From Acidobacteriota bacterium (GTDB taxonomy: Bacteria > Acidobacteriota > Terriglobia > 20CM-2-55-15), in the NCBI GenBank assembly GCA_003223895.1, contig QHXD01000450.1:1-7477 (forward strand): 7,477 nucleotides of DNA. Reading direction: 5' to 3'. How positions within the stretch are numbered: the stretch's first letter is position 1; each line of letters starts with the position of its first letter. Positions 1 through 5,238 of this stretch are shown in pieces. Below the pieces are notes generated by a model. It did no database searches. It saw only the letters and a program-made list of their open reading frames with translations, and was not told where the DNA came from. The position numbers were made by a program, and so were the translations under genes.

Positions 1-633
1 ATTCTCGCAGCTTCTGCCACGAATGAGCCTGCAACCGTCTTGAATCCTTTTGATATGAAGCTGTCCAAAGGGCTGGCTTCCTTCAATCTCCAGCACCAGT
101 TCAACGCCAACTTCCTCTACCCGTTGCCGATCGGGAGCGGCGCGAGTGGCCTGGCGCCCAAACTGTTCGGCGGCTGGCAATGGAGCGGAGCATTAAACAT
201 TCAGAGCGGGTTCCCGTTCACGCCTCAGGTTGGCTCGAATAGCTCCGGCACCGGAGACACCCTGATTCCAGACGTGCCCAACCGGAATCCCGACTTCAAG
301 GGACCCGTGATTCTGGGTAAGGTCGGTCAGTGGTTCGACCCCCGCGCTTTCCTGTTACCGCCTGCCGGGACTTTCGGGAACGTGGCGCGCGGCTCCTTTA
401 TTGGGCCGGGATTCTGGAATCTTGACACCTCGCTGGCCAAGAAGTTTAGTGTTACGGAGCAAGTGAGTATGCAGTTCCGGGCGGAGGCCTTCAACATTTT
501 CAATCACCCGAACTTCGCCTCACCCAATCCGGTGGTGTTCGCGGGAAACAACTATAGCTCCTCCGCGGGGGCAATTACGGCGACGTCGACGGCTTCGCGG
601 CAGATTCAGTTCGCATTGAAGCTTTTGTTCTGA
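1..633 (+). CDS. TonB-dependent receptor, C-terminal end (partial, Oar-like acidobacterial type)
   Basis: The reading frame is already open at base 1 and ends at the TGA at 631-633, so this is the last ~210 codons of a gene that starts outside the window. The internal TTG at 40 is not a real start. The text (LAKGL-like 'KLSKGLASFNLQHQF', 'FGGWQWSGALNIQSGFPFTP', 'GPGFWNLDTSLAKKF', 'FRAEAFNIFNHPNF') matches the last beta-strands of the large outer-membrane TonB-dependent receptors, usually with an N-terminal carboxypeptidase-regulatory-like domain, that are greatly expanded in Acidobacteria. The chain ends in Phe (ALKLLF), the usual C-terminal signal of outer-membrane beta-barrels. Alternating hydrophobic and polar strands with aromatic girdle residues support a barrel. 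Presumed role: energised uptake of an unknown, possibly carbohydrate or peptide, substrate. The plug and N-terminal domains are not visible, so the substrate cannot be inferred. Confidence 0.9.
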   Translation: MLAASATNEPATVLNPFDMKLSKGLASFNLQHQFNANFLYPLPIGSGASGLAPKLFGGWQWSGALNIQSGFPFTPQVGSNSSGTGDTLIPDVPNRNPDFKGPVILGKVGQWFDPRAFLLPPAGTFGNVARGSFIGPGFWNLDTSLAKKFSVTEQVSMQFRAEAFNIFNHPNFASPNPVVFAGNNYSSSAGAITATSTASRQIQFALKLLF

Positions 634-672
634 TGATTCGTGAGATTGTGGTGTGTGAGAATGAGTTGCTTG

Positions 673-860
673 TATTCAGCCGCGGAGCGTTGTTGCCCAA
701 AAGAAAAACATCGGCGGTCTGCACGTAGCCGTGGGCTTTATGCCCGCGTTCAAACACAATTAAAGAATTCTTCTGGCGGTACTTGAACGCGGGCATAAAG
801 CCCACGGCTACGTGCTAAACCCAACTTGATTTCATTTGAGTAACCGCTCCGCGGCTAATA
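673..860. repeat. Composite palindromic element E1
   Basis: A nested inverted repeat fills most of the gap between the receptor gene and the next CDS. The outer ends are TATTCAGCCGCGGAGCG (673-689) and its near-exact inverse at 845-860, which lacks one base; the core 12 bp at 678-689 and 845-856 are perfectly complementary. Inside lies a perfect 33-bp inverted repeat (listed separately). There is no transposase or credible ORF. The left end is identical over 17 nt to that of the element at 5024. It could be a MITE-like or REP-like non-autonomous repeat; a terminator role for the upstream gene is possible but there is no T-tract. Confidence 0.85.
721..815. repeat. Perfect 33-bp inverted repeat, core of E1
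   Basis: Left arm 721-753 begins GCACGTAGCCGTGGGC; right arm 783-815 is its exact reverse complement. The loop is 29 nt (754-782) and contains a 10-nt palindrome AAGAATTCTT at 763-772. Each arm has its own internal dyad (GGGC..GCCC around TTTAT), so either strand could fold alternatively into one long stem or two smaller hairpins. Confidence 0.9.
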
Positions 861-866
861 CGCTGG

Positions 867-880
867 TCCTTCATGAAGGA
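867..880. promoter_or_regulatory. 14-nt palindrome overlapping a Shine-Dalgarno site
   Basis: TCCTTCATGAAGGA is a perfect dyad. Its right half includes most of AAGGAG (876-881), the ribosome-binding site placed 7 nt before the ATG at 889. As RNA it would form only a 5-bp stem with a CATG loop, which could weakly mask the site; as DNA it could be an operator. Either role is inference, and chance is possible. Confidence 0.3.
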
Positions 881-888
881 GCATTGAC

Positions 889-1698
889 ATGAGAAAACTT
901 CTTGTCATCTCGACAGTGATAGTTCTGACGCTGACGTTGCCTGTGCATTCAAATGCTCAGAACCAGGTGCGGTCAGTGAGTGCGGGCGGCACTCCCCTGC
1001 TTCCGGATAACCTTGTCAAGAGTCCGGTACCTCGACTGCCGGACGGCAAGCCGGACTTGACAGGCCCGTGGGTCGGTGGTGGCTCGAACGCCGACATCGA
1101 GCGTGAAGGCGGGCTGAAGCCCGGCGAGCTTCCGTTGCTGCCGTGGGCGAAGGAACTCAGGGACAAACGGAAGGAACAGGACGAACCTTATACGGCTTGT
1201 TTGCCGATGAGTGTGCCGCGAGTCAATCCGTATCCCTGGAAGTTCGCGATGACGTACACGTCGAAGGGGCTGACGCAAATTTACATCCTGCATGAGACCG
1301 GCGACGCTGGCGCCCATCGAGTGGTCTACATGGATGGCCGCAAGCACCCGGACGATCTGCTTCCGAGCTGGTGGGGCCACTCGATCGGGAAGTGGGAAGG
1401 CGACACGCTGGTCGTCGACACGATCGGCTATAACGAGAAGTTCTGGTTCGATAGTCGCGGCACACCGCACACGGAGAAGCTACACACCATCGAACGGTTT
1501 ACGCGTACCAATTACGGGACGCTCGTCAACGAATTCACCCTCGACGACCCTGGAGCCTTTTCGCGCCCTGTTCAGTTGAAGTTTACGGCCAGGCTGTTGC
1601 GCCCGGATCTCGACTTGATGGAGTACATCTGCCTCGAGAACAATCAGGTCGGTGCCGCGGGCGGCTACGTGCCGGGGACGGGTACAAGTAATAAGTAA
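889..1698 (+). CDS. Secreted protein of unknown function (acidobacterial 'PDGKPDLTGPW' family)
   Basis: This is a 269-aa protein with AAGGAG 7 nt before the ATG. Residues 1-23 form a clear Sec signal peptide (MRKLL, a hydrophobic stretch, then SNA before Gln24), so the product is exported. The mature chain has the hallmark 'VPRLPDGKPDLTGPW' (47-61), 'LPLLPWAKE' (81-89), 'YTACLPMSVPR' with a conserved Cys (101-111), 'MDGRKHPDDLLPSWWGHSIGKWEGDTLVVDTIGYNEKFW'-type text (148-186) and 'LMEYICLENN' (243-252). I recognise this as a large paralogous family, common in Acidobacteria and some Proteobacteria, often next to DUF6152 proteins. I know of no established activity. The WEGDTLVVDT region suggests a small beta-rich fold. 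It is first in a plus-strand cluster with the DUF6152 and cytochrome genes but is separated from them by E2. Length is normal and no damage is seen. Confidence 0.88.
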   Translation: MRKLLVISTVIVLTLTLPVHSNAQNQVRSVSAGGTPLLPDNLVKSPVPRLPDGKPDLTGPWVGGGSNADIEREGGLKPGELPLLPWAKELRDKRKEQDEPYTACLPMSVPRVNPYPWKFAMTYTSKGLTQIYILHETGDAGAHRVVYMDGRKHPDDLLPSWWGHSIGKWEGDTLVVDTIGYNEKFWFDSRGTPHTEKLHTIERFTRTNYGTLVNEFTLDDPGAFSRPVQLKFTARLLRPDLDLMEYICLENNQVGAAGGYVPGTGTSNK

Positions 1699-1710
1699 CT
1701 AATATGGTCT

Positions 1711-1871
1711 CGAACTCCCCTCCTAACTTAGGAGGGGTGGCTGTGCCATCAAGAAAATGCTGCGAAGCCACCGAAGCCGGGCGCAGACGGAGTGGTTGCC
1801 TGAGGAACCACCCCGCCGTTCGCTAAAAAACGCGCGAACGGCACCCCTCCTAACTTAGGAGGGGAGTTTCG
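1711..1871. repeat. Composite palindromic element E2
   Basis: Two copies of the same 21-nt odd palindrome (arms CCCCTCCTAA and TTAGGAGGGG around one C) lie at 1717-1737 and 1844-1864. The flanks make the whole element a larger inverted repeat: CGAACTCCCC at 1711 opposes GGGGAGTTTCG ending at 1871, with one extra base. Smaller stems sit inside: GGTGGCT/AGCCACC (1736-1742 with 1766-1772), GTGGTT/AACCAC (1792-1797 with 1806-1811) and a 9-bp stem at 1815-1842. It occupies 161 of the 219 nt between two genes of the cluster. No transposase or credible ORF is present. Translated, the palindrome reads PPKLGG, a peptide I associate with spurious proteins from dispersed repeats in many bacteria. Confidence 0.85.
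1815..1842. repeat. 9-bp perfect stem-loop inside E2
   Basis: GCCGTTCGC (1815-1823) pairs perfectly with GCGAACGGC (1834-1842) around a 10-nt A-rich loop. It directly abuts the right-hand 21-nt palindrome. It has no following T-run, so it is not a classical terminator on the plus strand. Confidence 0.7.
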
Positions 1872-1917
1872 AAAATTCCGCAACTTTTGACAGAATGCAT
1901 TTTCAGGAGGTGTTGCA

Positions 1918-2337
1918 ATGAGAACCAAGATCGGCATCCTGTTCGCCGGCATCAGCTTTTTCTGCCTGGCGGTTCCGGTCGTCGCTCACCATGGATTCGA
2001 TACCGAATATGACGCGAACAAGAAGGTCAAGTTGACCGGCGTAGTGACGAAGATTGAATGGTTGAATCCGCATATGCGCGTGTACATCGATGTCACAGAC
2101 GCCAATGGTAACGTGGCCAATTGGAACCTGGAGTTGACCAGCCCGAACACTGTGCGTCGACAGGGTTGGGGCACGAAGGATCTGCTGGCGGGCGAGAAAG
2201 TGATATTTGAAGCTTACGCGGGCAAGGCCGTGGAGACGAGGGGCGCGCTGGCGAGAATCGCCAAGGCAGAGTCACCCGACAAGCCGCTGTTTATCGCAGG
2301 CGGACCCGAGTCGCCGGGCTTTCCCAAGCAACAGTAA
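1918..2337 (+). CDS. DUF6152 family secreted protein
   Basis: This is a 139-aa protein with a strong AGGAGG (1905-1910) 7 nt before the ATG. Residues 1-23 form a signal peptide ending VVA, so the mature protein begins with the His-His of 'AHHGFDTEYDANKKVKLTG'. The next stretch, 'GVVTKIEWLNPHMRVYIDVTDANGNVANWNLEL' (41-73), then 'SPNTVRRQGW' (75-84) and 'GEKVIFEAY' (92-100), is the typical single beta-barrel-like body of the DUF6152 family, and the length is normal for it. Family members are exported and of unknown function. The N-terminal His pair and 'NPH' invite a metal- or heme-binding guess, but that is inference only. The stop codon lies 4 nt before the cytochrome start, so the two are almost certainly co-transcribed and translationally coupled. 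Confidence 0.9.
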   Translation: MRTKIGILFAGISFFCLAVPVVAHHGFDTEYDANKKVKLTGVVTKIEWLNPHMRVYIDVTDANGNVANWNLELTSPNTVRRQGWGTKDLLAGEKVIFEAYAGKAVETRGALARIAKAESPDKPLFIAGGPESPGFPKQQ

Positions 2338-2341
2338 CGCC

Positions 2342-3442
2342 ATGCTGACGATGACCGTGTTCCTGCTGGGCCTTGTGACAGCAGCCGGCCAGGCTGGAGC
2401 GGACCAGAACCCGCAGATGTCGGACACGGTCTTCAAGAACGTCCAGGTTCTCAAGGGGATTCCCGTGGACGAGTTCATGGACGCGATGGGGATGTTTTCC
2501 TCCTCCCTTGGCTATGACTGCAGTAGCTGCCACTCCCCGGAAATCCGCAACAATCGTGATGCGTTTGCCGTCGAAACCCCGGCGATCCAGCGGGCGCGAG
2601 GCATGATTGCGATGATGAACAACATCAACCGCAGCTACTTCCGCGGAGAGCCGCGCGTGTCCTGTTTCACCTGCCACCGGGGTAACTACAGTCCCGAGAT
2701 CGTGCCGAGTCTTGCCCTGCAGTACGGCGAGTTCAAGGAAGATCCCAACGCGATCACTATTTTTCCCGATCGAAAGGTTTCGGCCGAAGAGGTGTTTGAC
2801 AAATATTTCCAGGCGCTCGGGGGGAGGGAACGGCTGAACAGGCTGACCACGTTTGTCGGCACGGGAATTTATTCGGGGTTCAATACCGGTGGTGCGGAGG
2901 TCCCGGTGGAGATCTTTGCCAGTGCTCCAGACCAGCGCACCCAGATCATCCATATGAGTGCGGGAGACGGCATCAAGACGTACGATGGCCGCAACGCCTG
3001 GGTCGCGGAAGAATGGCGGCCCGTGCCGCTGGTGAACCTGACTGGAGGGAACCTGGCCGGCGCCAGGTTAGAGGCAGTCATCTCGTTTCCAGCGACGATC
3101 CAGAAGGCTTTCAGCCAGTGGCAGGTCGGCAGCACGGTCATCGACGATCGCCCGGTTCAAATCCTTCAGGGCACCGACAGCGGGCAGACTCCGGTCAACT
3201 TGTACTTCGATGAATCCGGTCTGTTGGTGCGGCTGCTGCGCTGGAACAAAACAGCGGTGGGCACCGTCCCGACGCAGATTGATTACGCGGACTACCGCGA
3301 GATCGCCGGCGTCAAGCTGCCGTTTCGCACCATCGTGACCTGGACCGATGGACAGAACACGCTTGCGCTGAACGATGTGCGGCCGAACGTCCCGATTGAA
3401 GCGGCGAAGTTCACCAGACCGGCCCCATTCAAGCGCCGTTAG
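2342..3442 (+). CDS. Exported di-heme c-type cytochrome (reaction-centre cytochrome subunit-like) with LolA-like C-terminal region
   Basis: I chose the ATG at 2342 (366 aa) because it gives a signal-like N-terminus (hydrophobic 4-16, cleavage near AGA/DQN at 20-21) and sits 4 nt after the DUF6152 stop. The frame is open back to a TTG at 2207, but that extension overlaps the upstream gene and looks non-coding. There is no clear Shine-Dalgarno site, so translation probably relies on coupling. Two heme-attachment motifs, CSSCH (60-64) and CFTCH (108-112), each follow a Met-containing helix (M48/M51; M88/M91/M92), as in the PufC-type cytochrome family (CytoC_RC). From ~145 to the end, 'YFQALGGRERLNRLTTFVGTG' through 'DYREIAGVKLPFRT' resembles the LolA-like region often joined to such cytochromes in Acidobacteria. 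No photosynthetic genes are nearby, so a periplasmic electron-transfer role is inferred, partner unknown. The n-region has no positive charge, which is unusual. Confidence 0.88.
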   Translation: MLTMTVFLLGLVTAAGQAGADQNPQMSDTVFKNVQVLKGIPVDEFMDAMGMFSSSLGYDCSSCHSPEIRNNRDAFAVETPAIQRARGMIAMMNNINRSYFRGEPRVSCFTCHRGNYSPEIVPSLALQYGEFKEDPNAITIFPDRKVSAEEVFDKYFQALGGRERLNRLTTFVGTGIYSGFNTGGAEVPVEIFASAPDQRTQIIHMSAGDGIKTYDGRNAWVAEEWRPVPLVNLTGGNLAGARLEAVISFPATIQKAFSQWQVGSTVIDDRPVQILQGTDSGQTPVNLYFDESGLLVRLLRWNKTAVGTVPTQIDYADYREIAGVKLPFRTIVTWTDGQNTLALNDVRPNVPIEAAKFTRPAPFKRR

Positions 3443-3448
3443 CAACGA

Positions 3449-4356
3449 TCAAGGCAGACTAAAGACGAGCATCGTGTCCGAGACTGCGCCCCCTCCGCAT
3501 CCTCCGGCACCGCCGGGGAAATAAGCGTAAGGTCCAACAGTGGCAGCGCGAAATCCGTGCCGTCCCGTAGGCATCATTGGGACGAGGCTTTGCCAGCGAT
3601 CGGTCCTGGGATCGTAAGCTTCGTTCTCGACGAACGTCTTTCCGTTATTGCACTCGCCGCCGGCGACGAGGATCAGACCTTTATATAACGTCACCGCGGT
3701 GCTGCTTCTCGGCGTTGGAAGAGGAGCCGCTGACTTCCATGAATTCGTCGCCGGATCGTAGACGTCGTGCATTCCGGTGTTGTCGACGGTGGCGTTGAAA
3801 CGGCCTCCGATCGCGTGAATCCGTCCGTCGACCGCAATTACGGCCAGGTGATCACGAGCCTTCGGCAGCGGCGCCAGCTCGCTCCACTTTCCGGTCGCGG
3901 GGTCATACACTTCGTTTGTCGCGACGGTGACCGTATCGACTCCGCGACCCCCCACGGCGTAAAGCTTTCTATTGAGTGCAGCGAGACCAACCGATCCGCG
4001 CGGACTTTTCATCGGCGCGAGAGTTCTCCATGTGTCCTGCCGACAACGTAGATCTTGCCGTTCATGCCGGCGGCACCCACATGGCTGAGACCGGACGGCA
4101 TCGGCGCCCGTACGCGCCACTGATCCGTCGCCGGAGTGTACTCCTCGTTCAGTGTCTGCGCATCGTTGCCTGAGGCCGACCCTCCGAGTACATAGATTTT
4201 TCCATCGACGGCCGTTGCCGCTACTTCACCTCTTGGTTCCGGTAGTCGCGCCTTCTCAGACCAGACTCCCTGCGTGCTCGACTGCGATCGCGCCGGTCCG
4301 TTGGCTGCGAACGTGACGAAGGCCAGAACAATTGCTAGTGCGGCTAAACTTTTCAT
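3449..4356 (-). pseudogene. Exported six-bladed Kelch-repeat beta-propeller protein, broken by an out-of-frame internal deletion
   Basis: The start is the ATG at 4356-4354 and encodes a signal peptide (MKSLAALAIVLAFVTFAANG). Frame 1 runs to a TGA at 4009; the rest of the protein continues in another frame to the TGA at 3449. Blade 1 (DGKIYVLGG..YTPATDQW) is complete. Blade 2 starts normally (NGKIYVVG) but jumps at about 4031-4041 straight to 'DTWRTLAPM', losing the second Gly and the usual 'EVYDPA' stretch. Intact blades 1, 3 and 5 have 21 residues between the Gly and the Trp; here only 8 nt remain, so about 55 nt are missing, which shifts the frame. Blades 3-6 (AVGG, AIGG, VAGG, FPGG, with YDPAT..W motifs) are intact, and 'VWSEKARLPEPR' near the N-terminus would close the last blade. 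The original product was an exported propeller of about 320 aa, ligand unknown. No Shine-Dalgarno site precedes the start. It converges with the cytochrome gene, 6 nt apart. Confidence 0.85.
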
Positions 4357-4395
4357 AGGAGGAAAGTAGACCCGCGCGCAATTTCAGTCAGTCAA
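4357..4395 (-). promoter_or_regulatory. Possible promoter for a leaderless Kelch-gene transcript
   Basis: On the minus strand, TTGACT (4395-4390, 5/6 to the -35 consensus) is followed after 19 bp by TCTACT (4370-4365, 4/6 to the -10). Only 8 nt separate this -10 from the ATG at 4356, so transcription would begin at or beside the start codon. That would explain the missing Shine-Dalgarno site. The spacing is longer than ideal, and chance cannot be excluded. Confidence 0.25.
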
Positions 4396-4408
4396 GAAAT
4401 CGAATGTA

Positions 4409-4860
4409 TTAAGAGTCCAGATCGAGCGACTTCACCTGCTGCGCCGCACCGGGCCAGGCGCCGTCGAGAAATGTCTTGATTGAACCGAAGACTTTTTCGG
4501 GGGACTCGATCCACGGCAAGTGTGCCGATACTTCATCGCGTACAAGGCCACCACCATTCCCAAATAAGAATGTCCGATTACATCAACCGGACGAATGCCG
4601 AAGTGCCGGCGGATCGTTTCCAGATCCTCGACATCGAGATGAACTCCGCCCTTCAGTTTTGACGCGTCGGTGACCGATTCCGAACGGCCGCGATTGCGCA
4701 AGTCGTAGAAGATAACGGTGCGATCGTCGGCGAGATACTTGAAGTCCTCAAACATGTAAGCCGCGTTGGGAATCACAACCGTCCTGGGACCAATACCCAT
4801 CTTCTGAAAAAACAGGCGAACTCCATCTTGCGTCGTCAAGTAGCCTTCGCTCGTTGCCAT
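4409..4860 (-). pseudogene. Alpha/beta-hydrolase, internally deleted and frameshifted
   Basis: The start is the ATG at 4860-4858, preceded by GGGAG (4872-4868) with a 7-nt spacer; longer in-frame extension to 4974 has no site and no similarity. Residues 1-111 are a normal hydrolase N-terminus: 'TTQDGVRLFFQKMG', 'VVIPNAAYMFEDFKYLA', 'VIFYDLRNRGRSES' (strand plus the D-x-R-x-x-G-x-S turn) and the nucleophile elbow GHSYLG with Ser98. After 'ALYAMKY' (around 4528) the frame becomes meaningless and stops at 4432. In another frame, the sequence from about 4526 to the TAA at 4409 reads AHLPWIESPEKVFGSIKTFL followed by a further 17 residues. This is the normal C-terminus of this family, with the catalytic His. 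The cap domain and catalytic acid, roughly 130 residues judging by typical ~280-aa relatives, are absent, and the join is out of frame. The gene therefore cannot give an active enzyme. Its former substrate is unknown. Confidence 0.85.
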
Positions 4861-4908
4861 TTTTTTGCTCCCGGTTAAGAAATGTCTTCCCAGGACTGTA
4901 GTGAATTT

Positions 4909-4937
4909 AGTAAATAAGCGGAATCTACCAAATTCAA
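4909..4937 (-). promoter_or_regulatory. Possible sigma70-type promoter upstream of the hydrolase gene
   Basis: On the minus strand, TTGAAT (4937-4932) and TTTACT (4914-4909) each match 4/6 of the -35 and -10 consensus, with an exact 17-bp spacer in an AT-rich patch. The transcript would have a leader of about 42 nt before the ATG at 4860. This is a weak pattern match only. Confidence 0.3.
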
Positions 4938-5054
4938 AGGGATGTTCGTCGTGGTCGGGAGCCTGTCCGCGCAAGCGCCAGCTGCGAATGAGGGAACTTC
5001 CGGAGCGCTGAAACCCGCACCTCTATTCAGCCGCGGAGCGGCGACAGAATGTAG

Positions 5055-5074
5055 CCCCGGGCGCAAGCCCGGGG
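5055..5074. repeat. GC-rich hairpin with GCAA tetraloop (E3 outer arm)
   Basis: CCCCGGGC (5055-5062) pairs perfectly with GCCCGGGG (5067-5074) around GCAA, a GNRA-type tetraloop in plus-strand RNA. The mirror copy at 5166-5185 carries the complement, TTGC, in the loop. If transcribed from the minus strand, the copy at 5166-5185 would be the one showing GCAA. The element is thus symmetric for transcription from either side. Confidence 0.8.
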
Positions 5075-5093
5075 TAGGTGTCGTTTCGGAACG

Positions 5094-5146
5094 CAGCCCC
5101 GGAGGGGCGAAAGATTCCGAAAGACTCTTTCGCCCCTCCGGGGCTG
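5094..5146. repeat. Perfect 21-bp inverted repeat, core of E3
   Basis: The left arm 5094-5114 (begins CAGCCCCGGAGGGGCG) and right arm 5126-5146 are exact reverse complements, with an 11-nt loop (5115-5125). The arm itself contains CCCC-GGA-GGGG, a smaller dyad. It is nested within the 47-bp outer arms and separated from them by 19 nt on each side. Confidence 0.85.
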
Positions 5147-5238
5147 AGATCGTGTCGAAAGAAAACCCCGGGCTTGCGCCCGGGGCTACACTCTGTCGCC
5201 GCTCCGCGGCTGTTCATGGCGGCCTATTTCGAGTTGCA

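Larger units (their letters stand above)
5024..5215. repeat. Composite palindromic element E3
   Basis: The outer inverted arms are 47 bp: 5028-5074 and 5166-5212 match at 46 of 47 positions when one is reverse-complemented. They begin with the same TATTCAGCCGCGGAGCG end (5024-5040) found in E1 at 673. Each outer arm ends in its own hairpin, and a second perfect 21-bp inverted repeat lies inside (both listed separately). It lies between the hydrolase start and the stop codon of the propeller gene at 5239, so its strong stems could act as a transcription or mRNA-end barrier after that gene. No transposase or credible ORF is present. Confidence 0.9.

Noticed and set aside
575..805. Minus-strand 76-codon open frame across E1
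   Set aside because: It is made almost wholly of the palindromic repeat, has no ribosome-binding site, and is a typical spurious ORF of dispersed repeats.
973..1470. 165-codon antisense frame within the secreted-protein gene
   Set aside because: Arg-rich shadow of a GC-rich gene; the sense frame has a signal peptide, ribosome-binding site and family motifs.
1887..1892. Perfect TTGACA hexamer before the DUF6152 gene
   Set aside because: The corresponding -10 position falls in the ribosome-binding site and start region and does not resemble TATAAT.
1749..1952. Minus-strand 67-codon frame containing PPKLGG
   Set aside because: It lies across E2 and the start of the DUF6152 gene; no supporting signals.
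2207..2341. In-frame 45-codon N-terminal extension of the cytochrome from a TTG
   Set aside because: It overlaps the DUF6152 gene, is Arg/Ser-rich like an out-of-frame shadow, and would bury the signal peptide.
2291..2953. 220-codon antisense frame opposite the cytochrome gene
   Set aside because: Shadow frame; the sense strand carries two CxxCH motifs.
2342..3442. Photosynthetic reaction centre function
   Set aside because: The domain resemblance to PufC is real, but only two heme motifs are present and no reaction-centre or pigment genes are in the window; such proteins are common in non-phototrophs.
673..5215. CRISPR array or insertion sequence
   Set aside because: The repeats are inverted and nested rather than regularly spaced direct repeats, and there is no transposase, integrase or cas-like gene in the window.
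5023..5217. Minus-strand 64-codon open frame across E3 (peptides such as SPGRKPG, GLAPGA)
   Set aside because: The sequence is explained fully by the inverted repeat and lacks start signals.
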